This document shows positions 34,763 to 46,022 of a stretch of 64,000 nucleotides of DNA, piece after piece. A model generated the notes under the pieces. The model saw only the letters and a list, made by a program, of their open reading frames with translations. It was not told where the DNA came from and did not search any database. A program made the position numbers and the translations under genes. How positions within the stretch are numbered: position 1 is the first letter of the stretch; each line of letters starts with the position of its first letter. The DNA comes from Trichosphaerium sp. ATCC 40318 (Eukaryota; Discosea; Flabellinia; Trichosidae): NCBI GenBank assembly GCA_038496445.1, contig JALMLS010000376.1, positions 1 through 64,000 on the forward strand, given 5' to 3'.

Positions 34763-37289
34763 TTAAGTCCAGTATGTGAAGGGTTTTATGTACTCAAACT
34801 CAATCAGCTTTAGTGTTTTGAATTCTTTGGTTTTTTCTTCCTCCTTTGAACCTTCTTTGCCACTACCAAAGCATTAGATGTTGCATTCAAAAAGTAGGGT
34901 GGGAAAAAAAAGTACGTTGAACTGGTCCACGGCCTAAGTCTATCTGCTCTCTCTTTATAATCAACCCACTCATCCCATCTGTTAGTCCATCCTTCATAAT
35001 GCACAAATATTTTTGATTCCTTCATATCAAGGACAGAACCTTTTTTTTTGACGTGTTAGAAATGGAAAATGAAAAAAGATGCCAAAAAAAATCTTACATG
35101 AGTAATACTTGTTTACTGTATCGATGCACTCCAAGATACCACCAACAAAAGGAGATGAAACCTTCAACTTTTGTTGAATTATCTTAGGTGTCAGAGCACA
35201 CTTTTCGAATGACGACATGTCAGCTTCTAACAATGGTGGTTAGAAACAACGCAAAAAAGAAATAGATTGACTCTTTTTCTGAAAAAAAATACTTTCAGAA
35301 AAAGTTGAGAAAGAAACTCGTACCAGGCACGTAAATTAGAAGATGCCTTTGTAGCCTTCGGCTATGAATCTTATACATATCTGAAATATTAATACCACTT
35401 TGTGACCAATGAGTCAAACTGTTTTTGAGTTCATCAACAACCTTCCTTTGCTCTTTGCAATAAGTCTCTTTTGTAAAATGATCCGTATAGTCCTTATCAA
35501 CTAACAAACACAACGTTAAACCAACACATATTCTCAAAAAAAACCGTACCAACAGGCCTGAATGTACCCTTAATATCCCTCCTATCAAACCAAGTGTGTA
35601 TAAACTCTGTCAGCTTGTATGATGTCTTCTGTTGAATTGAAGATGAGAACAGGAATCTGTTTTTATCTAGTTTAGCGGCTACTCGGCCAACAACTGAGTG
35701 CTTATTTGTAGTATAGACTAACAAGCTTCCAAGCGGCGGCCATGACCCAACTTCCAACCATAGACCCTTCCAGCTATGTTCTGGGGCATAGTTATACAGT
35801 GGACCTTCGAAATCATCCACTTCATAGTATTTCTATTGTAGTACAATTATAAACTCATGAACGCTTTGTATCAATAGAACGTACTTCAAGATAGGACTTC
35901 CAAATCCAATTTTGAGCTAAGAAGCTGCGCCACCGAAGACTAAGGCAGCTCATCTTTAACCTGGTATGTAGATTTAGCTTTTGGTTCCACGACATGTAGA
36001 AAGCATACAATTGTTGTGGTCTCAATAGTGGCATGATGTAGTACAAGAATACGTCCTGTGTAGGATCAATACTTTCTGTTTCTGGCCAAACAATATATTC
36101 ACCTGAACCTTCACTTACCTGCAAAGAAACACATTAACAAAAAAAGCAAACACAGGTGTACACGTACTGTATCGAATACATCACGGACATTTACCCCCTT
36201 CACGTCTCTCTTGTGAACAGGCATACCACCCATCTGGATTTGCTCACCAGGAGCTGAAAGGGCGGGAGCTTTCTCTTTGAGCATTTTTCTATAAAAAGCA
36301 TTTACATTAGCTTTCTGAGTTTTCTTCAAAAAACAAAAAGTACAAGGAAATGACATTACCTAGTGTAGTAGAATTTATCGCATACACCATCGACAAAAAA
36401 CTGTCTTTCCGTCTCTCGTCCGTCTTTTTCATATTTGATAGTCTCGCCATGTTTCTTATGGTTTTTCCAGTGACTCACTTTCTTAGGTTCTCCATGTTTG
36501 TAAAAAGTTTCTCTCTTTCCGTTAAGTTTATCCATCACATATTCCTCTTTTACATCTATTTGTCCATATTTATAGTATGTTATATGAAACCCGTTCCTCT
36601 TGCCGTTATGCCACTCACTCTCTGATAGTATTTGCTTGTCTTTGTAGTAAACTTTTTCAGTTCCATGCATTAAACCATCTACAAAAGTCGCGGTTGACTT
36701 GACTGTTCTAAAAAAGAAAGAGTAAACAAAATATTGTGTTAATAACATCCCCTTCAACAAACCCAGAAGACGCTGTCTACGGGTTGCAAAAAATGACGAA
36801 AAGGGCACGTGCAAGAGAAAACAAATACAACCCGACAAAGGTTGGAGCTTACCCAGTGTTATCCGTTCCAAAGTAACAAATGACTTCGCCGCATTTGTTG
36901 CCGTCCTTATAATGTCCAACAGTATAAGAGGCTCCACTACCGTGGTACGTATACGAGCTCCCGTCTTGTACCCACTCCTCAAACTTGCCTTGGTTTTGTC
37001 CTTTCACGTAATTGCTCTTGGCAATCAATTTACCAGAATAGCGGTCGTATCTACACTGCTCACCGTGCATCACATCATCCTCGAAGTACACCGTTTCTAT
37101 AACGCGTCTTTCTTGTCGCCAGTTCGGATAACACCATTTCTTCCACAATGACTTCTTTTCCAGTTTATCGTTAAATCGCGTCGTAACAGCTGCATGCTTG
37201 CAAAGTATAGGCCATTCTACGTTAGCTTTAATATCCTCCTGAATACGCTCAAGGATAGGCTCTGGTAGCCCAAGCAGACCGCTAAACAT
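34763..37289 (-). CDS. F-box, MORN-variant and tudor-knot-like protein
   Basis: The start MFSGLLGLPEPILERIQEDI is F-box-like. Some eight MORN-2-type repeats follow: NQGKFEEWVQDG, GLMHGTEKVYYKD, KRNGFHITYYKYGQIDVKEE, LNGKRETFYKHGEPKKVSHW, KKHGETIKYEKDGRE. A middle region has AFYMSWNQKLNLHTRLK and a WPPLGSLLVY motif. Near the C-terminus KIFVHYEGWTNRWDEWVDY is a chromo-barrel/tudor-knot signature. About nine introns were inferred and phases agree at each join. Splicing at 34940 gives a tail ending IKPFTYWT; reading through instead ends at 34810. F-box proteins recruit substrates to SCF ubiquitin ligases. Two adjacent genes wrongly joined near 35830 cannot be excluded. Confidence 0.65.
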
Positions 37290-37374
37290 GCGTTAATTGC
37301 TTGGAAACACAAAAATAGGCTTTTTTTGTATTCTTGTGTTTTTTTTTCTAATACAGCACTATGATCGAGATTAC

Positions 37375-37680
37375 CTACTTTTTGGTCGCCATGTGTTGTA
37401 AATACGACTTCTTACGCGGTTTCATTGCGCTTAATCGACAAAAGAGCCTTACTTGACTAAGCCAGAAAATCACAAAAAAAAAATAGTGTTTATTGCAGCT
37501 CCAAGGTCTATTAAACTCATTGCACTGTACAGAGCGGATAAGTGCAGGAGAGCATTTTACAACTTCAATAAGACGATACGATCTACCAGACAACCATTCT
37601 GGAATACACGTGACTGTGTACGTTGCGCTGGATTTACAGTCAGACACAACTTGTAGAAAACCAGTAGGCTTATGATGAGT
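37375..37680 (-). other. Open stretch, possible short gene or 3' exon
   Basis: An open frame without an ATG at its head runs SDCKSSATYTVTCIPEWLSG to MATKK and a stop, about 95 codons. It lies between the F-box gene and the small gene at 37692. Its composition is not strongly biased and no splice partner could be fixed. Confidence 0.2.
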
Positions 37681-37691
37681 AGCCGGCTACT

Positions 37692-38030
37692 TTATTTGAT
37701 AAAAAAGCTGCTGTATTGAACAAGTAAAGTAGCCCAGGAAATATTGTGAAGACAGCTGGCACACTTGACGATGCGAAGATATGGTACTGCTTTCAGAGTT
37801 CTCTTAGCTAAGGACACATGACAAAGTAACAAAAACAGCCGTCGGCACCAAGTCAGCCAACACCTATGCACATGACACGTGTTTGTTCTTCGTCAGGGAG
37901 ATCGATAAATTGATCTAAAGTGGTTTTGATTGTTTTTTTTAGCCTTGCAAACAGTTTTCCTATTGACGTTTTCTTGCTTTTGCTACAGAGTCATATAGAA
38001 TTGTGCGATCCCTAGTGGAGAACACAGCAT
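37692..38030 (-). CDS. Small basic protein, hypothetical
   Basis: ATG at 38030 followed at once by a GTGTTC donor and a CTGTAG acceptor gives MLKSKKTSIGKLFARLKKT. A second intron (about 59 nt) joins to RTLKAVPYLRIVKCASC and a stop, about 80 residues. The phase-compatible introns are the main evidence. No family was recognised. Confidence 0.4.
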
Positions 38031-38153
38031 ATCCCACTCTAGGGAAACAAAAGCTTACATATACACTTTTATTTATTATGCTTGCTAAACACTATCTACA
38101 ATGAAACACCAGAGACAAAGGCTTGTCCAAAAAAAAAAGAATCAGACACATTT

Positions 38154-40144
38154 TCACGGAGTATCCCCTGACCAGTCGTCACTGTTATTCATACTCTTAA
38201 ACTTATTAAGTAGAGCAAGCCTGTGCTAAGTTAGTGACATGTATAAAACGTGTTTTGAACCGTACTTGAAGATTGACTGTAAGTCATTACCGTTTGCTCC
38301 AATCTGTTTTTCTAGCTGCTCGCGTTGTTCGCTTACAGACTGTTTACGTTTCTTTGTTTTTTTAACAGCATTAAGTTTGGTTGACTTGTTGAACCCACGA
38401 ATATCAGCCAACATAGACGACGAAGACATAGTTGTAGCACGAGCTCTCAAGGGCGTTTGTACCAGTTTGGGAGGTACTGAAGCACTCTTAGGCCGAGGAG
38501 GAGGTAATGGTACATCTTGTTCTTCTTTTTGCTCTTTCTTTTGCTGCACAACTTGTTGTTCCCTTTCAGGATCTTTAACATGATCTTCTGATGATTCACT
38601 CTGTAAAGAAAAAAATCAGAAAATTTTAAACAAATGTATCACGTGCCTGTGTTTCTATACCCTTCTCTTCTTGTTCCTTTACAGATTGGAAGCATACACT
38701 CATAAAATAATATGCGTGAAAGCATCTTTGTAGTTTCCTCAGCATTGATACATTACCTCCAACCCAAGAAGATTTGGCACTGAGATCAAATACTGGTGAT
38801 GGTTTTGGTGTATAAAATTTAATGACTCGTTTTTCTTTATCATAACCGGCAACATTAGCGTATCCAGAGTTATTAATATCAGAAATAAGTCTCTCCATAT
38901 CAAAAGTAGATAACACGCTGTAGTTGATACCTGTCAACATACTCTTGGGTATCTTGACATACTAAAAATTAAAACTTGAGTATTAACCAACAAAAAAAAA
39001 AAGTACATCTCTGAGGCGGATAGGGCTAAGTCGAGTAGTAGCAACAAACTTTAGATCTCGTCCCATATTAACTATATCATCAAGCTCATGTTGAAGGAAC
39101 TTAGCATCAAATGTATCGCTATCTGAACTCTAGTAAGTAAGCCAAAATACAAATGAAATAATTCAATCTTGCCTTCAGCTAGAATTGTGAATGCCTTTTC
39201 TGATAGAAGTTCAAGTGGAATTCCAGCTTTCCAAATTGCTTTTCTAAGGCTATCTATAGTATTATGACGTTTCGCTGAGATGTCACCAAAGTAATTCTGT
39301 TTTACCATAATGTGGTAAGTGATATAAACCTAATCTCTCAAATTAAGAAGATTCATAAAGAGTTGTAATTACCTTGCTTGTCTCGCTAATTATCATCTCT
39401 TTGATTGGCGCAAAGGGCATACCTTTCAGGCCCCTTACAGATATACGATTTCGAAAGGACTTGAGCAATATATCTTTTGTGTAACCAAGCGAGATTAATA
39501 ATTCTAGACGGTTTGTTAATTGTTTTATCTAAAATTAATTAAACAATCAATTAACTAACCTGTTATTATTGCGTGGTTGTGGTTCGGTTGTCTCAAAAGA
39601 GAGGCTTCATACTCAGAAACAGTAGATTCAAACCCGTCATACTCTTTTAAGCGCTCAATTGCGCTAACGTAGTCTAATAGTACAATTTTTTAATTGTTAA
39701 TTTTTCTCATGTGCACGTTACCTCTTTCGTCGTACTCGAGTTCGTCCAAGTGCTGAGGAGTAACAAATTGGAGCGTCTTTGTTTTTAGCGCTGGTATTGT
39801 TTCTACGCGATTTTTCATGTCAAGCAACAATTGGGTACTGCTGATAAGGTCTTCTAACGCTCGACGCGTAATAGCTCTCCCGTTCATAAAATCAGCATTT
39901 TGTTCGGTTCCTAACAGCAAAGCGCCCTATTTTCGTCATTTAGCACGAATTTGCGCCATACAGCACTCACCAGCGGTTGTTTTTGAAAATTCCACCTCAA
40001 AATGCTTTTCAACTTTCTAAAGTAGGCCCTGGCAACCTTTTTTTGTTTCTCTTTCATCTCTTCTGTAACGCCGGTACTAAACCAGCCAGAAGGTAAATCT
40101 TCCTTGACTACATAGTCAGTAAGGGCAGCCTCGAGTTCTTCCAT
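38154..40144 (-). CDS. WH2-containing, acidic-tailed actin regulator candidate
   Basis: The N-terminus MEELEAALTDYVVKEDLPSG and some 350 helical residues (RLKEYDGFESTVSEYEASL, NTIDSLRKAIWKAGIP, VATTRLSPIRLRD) match no family I know. The C-terminal third has a proline stretch (VPLPPPRPKSASVPPKLV), then SMLADIRGFNKSTKLNAVK, which fits the WH2 actin-binding pattern. A basic amphipathic helix (REQLEKQIGAN, HRLALLNKFKSM) follows and an acidic tryptophan tail NNSDDWSGDTP ends it. Proline, WH2, central helix and acidic tail in this order is the VCA layout of WASP-family Arp2/3 activators. Eight exons are inferred. No WH1, SHD or WASH N-terminal domain was seen. Confidence 0.65.
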
Positions 40145-40360
40145 GTGTTCTACGTTGCGAAATGGTAGTTTTGAGTGACTCAGCTAACTGTTATTTTCTA
40201 TTCAATGAAAGTCTTTTTGGGTCTTTCATGTTGTAAAGCAGACTTCCATCCTTACGATATTCTGCAATGCAGCTAGGATTTTGACCATCTGTGAGAAAGC
40301 CCCCAAGAAAACCAATTAATGTCGGTGTGATTTAATGTACAGCTTTCTCATTAATATTGT

Positions 40361-41579
40361 CTACAATTTAGTGTTTACACTGCGTCTCTGTTGCCGAAAC
40401 AGGAGCACATTCTTTAAAAATTCGTAGCATGAGATCATTATTGCGCATGCTGGAGCTACCTTTGCTATCCTAGGTAAACCTCCTTTAAATAGTCCAACAA
40501 ATCCGTCTTTTCTTACAATTTCACTTGCAATTCGAACTAAACTATCACTTTTCTATACACTAGATTAGGTATACGCATTCTAACTGCATGTACCATTGTT
40601 ACTCCTGATTGTAACTGCTTGTCAACGTTCATTTGAGCAGTTGTTTTCACCACGTCAAACGGCAGAGTTATAAGAGCAGCGAGACTACCTATTTTTTTTG
40701 TTATGTTCACAGCCAACGACAAGCCCTTAAATACGTACCAGCAGATGCTCCCGATAAAAAATGTGTAATGAACCCAGGAGGTACACCAAAACTCGGAAAC
40801 GTGTAATTACCAGTTTCATATAATGACCAGTACAAACCAGAAAATGGTACGTCCCTCCATAATGTAGGAACAAGACCAGTCCATAGCTGTTTTAATTTAC
40901 CACTCCGACCAGCCTCTATTAACAATTTGGACATACCTGAAGGTTGTAAGATACGCAAAAAAAAGCCACAACGTGTAGTGTTTCAAACTTACTAGTATTT
41001 CTTGAGTGTGATTGCAAGTTTGTACGAATCATGTCCAAAGGTGAAGTGACCAATACAGTTAATGTACGTGCCATCATTCCTGCTACAAATGATCCAGCAA
41101 AGTTACCAAAATAACCGTGCGAGGTTGGCTTTAGTTTCTCGTAACTAGCAAAATATCTAGATCAATGTGTCAACAAACTGTCATTTTGGAATATCACTTC
41201 GTACAAAGCTGTAGCAGGTACTGTCATTACAATTGTTGGACGTAGACCCCTCCACAAAGCAGAAAATCCTTCATTTTTTGAAATTTTCACAAACGCATCC
41301 TAACGAAATCGTTAAATGGTGTTGCTACGTTTTAAGGGCGTACAGTGGTGTTGCGAAAGTGAGGAACAGTTTCAAGTCGCGAAGCGGCAGCTTGGGCTTG
41401 TAATCGTGTTTTAACAACGTCCAGTGGCGTAACTACTCATATTTAGCAGGTTAATACAATTTTTCCGCACCAACAAAAGCGACTAAAAGCCCACCGACGC
41501 TGGCAGCAAAAACATGCTCCAGAGGAGATAATGTGCCTGTTTGAGGCTTCATTGGTACCCAACTACAATAACCAGCCAT
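40361..41579 (-). CDS. Mitochondrial carrier, SLC25A39/40 (Mtm1)-like
   Basis: Three mitochondrial-carrier repeats with their signatures: TPLDVVKTRLQAQ, SPLDMIRTNLQSH and LPFDVVKTTAQMN. Between them are GFSALWRGLRPTIVMTVP, KLKQLWTGLVPTLWRDVPFS and GFVGLFKGGLPRIAKVAP. The LPFDVVKT third signature and the WRD-VPFSG-YW block fit the SLC25A39/40/Mtm1 branch, implicated in mitochondrial glutathione import. Start MAGYCSWVPMKPQ at 41579; stop at 40361. About six introns. An exon-like open stretch at 40180-40290 could be an alternative end. Confidence 0.88.
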
Positions 41580-41954
41580 TCTCGAGCTATTCTGCGTCAA
41601 ATTTGTACTAGTACGCCTACAAATATATATTAGCGCGTGCTAGTACATTTAACCAAGTTTGGTTTGTTGTTCACTGTCATACGCGATCACTGGCACTGGA
41701 AGTTCCTCCTGCATCACCAAAGCGCTGAAGCGGGCGCTTTTTTCGTAAGAACACTAACCTCACTAATTTCTCGGCGAAATTGCGTCAATAGTTGGAGAAA
41801 TGGGATATTAGGCTACACTTTTCAACCACAGTCCCACCGACCGTCACAAGTGCCGTATATTGGGCACAGGCGAGAAGTTGTGGTATAAAATGGTCAACCA
41901 TCAGTCTATTTATTTTGTTTCACATACGAATTTTCCAACTTCCTCCTGGTGATC
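41580..41954. other. Divergent intergenic region
   Basis: 375 nt between the carrier (-) and ArfGAP (+) starts, so it must hold both promoters. It contains an 83-codon plus-strand open frame (41637-41888) with no similarity or splice links, judged accidental. Confidence 0.6.
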
Positions 41955-44062
41955 ATGGCTGACGGATACAAGCACAAATTTTTTAAAGAATGGAGGGAGC
42001 AGGATCCCTTAAACTCGGTTCGGAACTTGAAGTTGTTGTGTTGAGCTAATTTTCCTGAAAGAAATGCGCAGAGCCTCACTGCAACAAGTCAAACCCTCAG
42101 TGGGCATCTGGTACGCCTCTTGTTGTGGCTTGTTGAAACTAAAAACAAAAAACGCTTAGTAACGTATGGAATTGCTATATGTTATCAGTGCGCTGGTAAA
42201 CACAGGGGCTTGGGCACCCACCTAAGGTAAAAACACATAATTAGTTTTAATAACTAACTAGCACAGTTTCGTGCGTAGTCTTACTATGGATACGTGGTCT
42301 GAGCAACAATTAAATCAAATGAAGGTGCCACGTTGTTATTTCAAATGGTTTCTTCATTACTAACTCATCTAACAGATTGGTGGAAACACTAAATTTCGCG
42401 AATGGTTCAAAAAACACGACATGGAAGCAAGTGATCTAAATACTAAATATAATTCGAATGCAGCTATTCTATTAAAAGATAAAATAAAAACAGAAGCCTC
42501 GGTAAGCAATGTGTCATCATTTAGTAATTAGTTAATTTCCAATTACTAACAAGGCACGAAAAGGGTAAAAAATGGACACCACCAACAAAGGCGGAGGTCA
42601 AAAAAAGAACTAGCCACAACAACAGTTCTGGATTTGAAAAAAATTATAGCAGCCGTGGTAATGGTAGAATGCAGAACGGGCAACGAACACGTGGTTCGCA
42701 ACAACGCGGTGGTAGAGGCTATGGACGCCCTACTAGGGGTAGTCCTAACACAAGAGGAAACCGAAGCAATGGACGCCCTCAACAACAAAAGAGCTCCGAG
42801 TGGGATAATTGGGGTCAACCAGCCAAAAACGGGTAGGAACTTAATGTCAAAAGTGTGGTATTTAACTCGCGTTTAGCCCAACAAACCCTCCTTCAAATGG
42901 ATCTACGGCATCCCGGTTTGGTAACAATACGTCAATTTCATCAGATGCGTACTTCGGCCGTGAAAAACCTACAAATAATGATCAAGTGTTTCAAACGTAC
43001 GATTTTTTTTCACAAAAATGATTCTTTTATATCTAGGAATGTAACAATTATTTAGTGATGATTTAATGAACAAGTTGTCTCTTGGATGGAGTTCGGTGTC
43101 ATCTGCCCTTCAATATGGCGCTCAAGCGGTTGCTGATGGATCACGTTCTTTGACAGAACAGGTGGCTAGTACTGATATTAATGCCAAGCTCGTCAGTCTA
43201 GGATCAGTAGCTAAAGAACAAAGTACAGCTTCTTTCTTTTTATTATTTGACTATTTTGTGCACTGATACAAGTAATTATAACTTATGTATTTCATAGGCT
43301 CTAAGGCTTGGAGTGGTATATCTAGTTTTTATAATCAGGCTCAACAAAGTTGGGTGGGCGACGGAACACAACCAACGTCTTCTATGAATCCAACAGGAAG
43401 TAATGGTGGTGTTGTACGTGAAGTGATTTATAATAATTCACTAATACAAAAAATAGCGAAGCAGTTACACACCTCCAAACCAAGGCTACCAAGCACGTGT
43501 TGCTCCAGCAAACACAAACTATAGAAAGGTAATTAAATAAAAATACAAAAAATCTTTGTCAGACTCACGTGTTTTTAGGGAAGCGATGATGAAGCATCTA
43601 TTGAAGTTTTGGGCAAGCCACGACCAGCAAAATCTGGAGATATTTGGGGCACTTGGGGCTCTGAACCACAAAAACCAACAAATGCTGCAAGAAACGAAGC
43701 TAGTTACGGGTCAAGAAACGGTTCACGTGGTTTACCACGTGTTCAAACGCAAGAAAAAAAGGTTGCTCAAGTTCACAGATTAAATGGTAGTACTTCATCC
43801 CTACCTGACTCCTCAACAAAGTCATATGGAGATAGTAGACTCACTGCAAGTGCAGTGCCGTCTAAAACCAAAAATGACGACATTTTTGGATGGGACGACA
43901 AGAAACCGACTGCGCCTATCAAAAAATCTACGCCTCCAGCAACCACTAACACTATCACAACTAACGATTCGAAAACCAACATGAACGATTGGTATGTTGC
44001 ACATTTTAATTACACAAAAGACTAACAAAAAAACTATTAGGGGATGGGATGACGATTGGTAA
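41955..44062 (+). CDS. ArfGAP1-type Arf GTPase-activating protein
   Basis: It stimulates GTP hydrolysis by Arf1 on COPI vesicles. The zinc-finger domain reads FFKEWREQDPLNS, CAEPHCNKSNPQWAS, VTYGIAICYQCAGKHRGLG, FVRSLTMDTWSEQQLNQMK and IGGNTKFREWFKKH, with the arginine finger in KHRGLGTH. The first zinc pair is spaced C-x4-C instead of the usual C-x2-C. A Gly/Arg/Asn-rich linker follows, then an ALPS-like region (SLGWSSVSSALQYGAQAV, GSKAWSGISSFYNQA). Tryptophan-acidic motifs (SEWDNWGQ, GDIWGTWGS, DIFGWDDK, DWGWDDDW) end it; such motifs bind the delta-COP domain in known ArfGAPs. About nine introns. Confidence 0.93.
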
Positions 44063-44437
44063 ATATGGTTTCTATTGCCTCTATAACTGCTCTAAAACCA
44101 TGCGCCATACTATTTTTTATTTGCATTTTATTCTGAAGCGCTTGTGTACATATTGCAAAAAAACGGGCATGCAAGAGGTTATCCTCAATAAATTTATTAT
44201 TTCATTTTCGCATACTGAAGGTGTTGTACTTCTCGCTTGTCATCAATGTAGTAACACTGCCATTCAATTGGCCATTGTAAACTTTCTTGTTCAAGGATTG
44301 ATGTAATTGTCCTTTATTGTACATATCTTGAGACTGTTTCTTTGAAGTCCCGTTTTGGTGGTCAAGTTTTCCCACGTGGAATTTGCCCTTTATTCCGCAT
44401 TCATTCAAAACCTTTAAACACCCACATTGGAGCAATA
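44063..44437. other. Intergenic region with a short exon-like fragment
   Basis: Between the ArfGAP stop and the next start. On the minus strand 44197-44282 reads WPIEWQCYYIDDKREVQHLQ and ends YAKMK-stop, resembling two parts of the DNAJC25-like C-terminus at 49271-49515. No complete gene could be built around it. Confidence 0.4.
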
Positions 44438-45923
44438 ATGACTTCTCTTAGTGCGTAATATTCACACTACGCACCTTTAACGTACATTACAGAGATACAA
44501 CAATTACAAAAGCGCATGGGCAAAATTAAGCATAAAATTATGGTTATGTCGGGCAAAGGAGGGGTAGGGAAGAGTATGCGGACAAACTCTTTATTTTTTT
44601 ACATAAACATACGAAAAACGCATGTATTAGTCTTATACCCATTTAGGTACTGTCGCAACACAACTGGCTTTAGTTTTAGTTGCTTGTGGTTACAAAGTGC
44701 GTATAATGAGTCTAATCATAACTGACGCGTAGTCGCAGGTAGGAATTCTTGACGTGGACATCTGCGGACCAAGGTATGTCGTTTACTAATTCTTGATCAA
44801 GAATTTTGACATTTCTAGCGTACCAAAAATGCTTGGACTAGAATCTGAAGAAGTGCGACAGTGTGATGAAGGGTACTGTATGTCCAACTACTAGCAATAT
44901 TCTTTGGAGTGATTAACACGTTACACAGGCGACAATCTTATGCTAACTTTCTAAATTAATTAAAACCAGGTGGGTACCTGTATTTGCAGACAAAGACCGA
45001 AAGCTAGCTGTAATGTCTATTGGCTTTCTATTAAAAGATAAGAATCAGGCTGTTATATGGCGTGGACCTAAAAAAACAGGTTTGATTGAGCTTACTACAA
45101 AAAAATTCTCTATTTACCTAACTGTATTTCCCATTAGCTATGATACTGCAGTTTTTAAAGGATGTGTACTGGGATGAACTTGATTACTTGATAATCGATA
45201 CACCTCCGGGAACAAGTGATGAGCATATTGCAACGACAGAATACCTTGGCTACTGCGACATCGATGTATGAAAAAAAAAAGTGACTTTGCCAATTTTTTT
45301 CTTATCAACCAACTAGGGAGCAGTTATCGTAACAACACCACAAGTACATATTGCCTTATTTCTTTTTTTTTGAATAGATTTTAATAACAGAAGCTTATTT
45401 GAGATTCTTAGATGGTTGCATTGACAGATGTCATAAAAGAGATTAACTTTTGTAATAAAGTAAAACTACCAGTACTTGGTGTAGTAGAAAATATGAGTGG
45501 ATTTAAGTGTCCTTGTTGTAATGTACGTTTATAATTTCCTCTGCATTTCATCTATCCTTGTGCGAAGTACTAATCATTTCTATGATGTAGGAGGTAAAGA
45601 AGAATCACGTGATTTGTTATAAACAATTGTTTTGTTACCATATGGTATTTGAGTTAACGTGAGGTAGGTGAGTAACGTATTTTCTTCTGGAGGTGGAGCA
45701 TCGCTATCAGAAAAAATGAAACTACATTTTATTGGTAAAATACCTATTGACCCAGCACTCGTACGTTAACAATCAATTTTGTTTTTTTTGATCCTTTTGA
45801 CATTTTACATAGACAACTGCTTGTGAGAGTGGACAAAATTTTATCGAAAAACAGAAAGAATCTGTTACCCTGACTCCACTCTTTGATTTTGTAAAACACT
45901 TAGAAAAGAAACAAGCAAAGTAA
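44438..45923 (+). CDS. Cytosolic Fe-S scaffold ATPase, Cfd1/NUBP2-like
   Basis: A P-loop ATPase that assembles 4Fe-4S clusters for cytosolic and nuclear proteins. A first mini-exon (MTSL) joins to [19 protein letters not shown] and the deviant Walker [10 protein letters not shown]. Next come [77 protein letters not shown] and [13 protein letters not shown]. The CPxC cluster motif is present. No N-terminal four-cysteine cluster of Nbp35/NUBP1 was found, favouring Cfd1/NUBP2. About nine short introns. Confidence 0.9.
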
Positions 45924-46022
45924 GACGAATAGGCAAGAAAAAAAAAAAGCAAAGTTTCTTGTAGACAACTGCCACCTACAAGTATAGAAGAAAGTGCTTT
46001 TTTACATCAATGTAAATTAATA

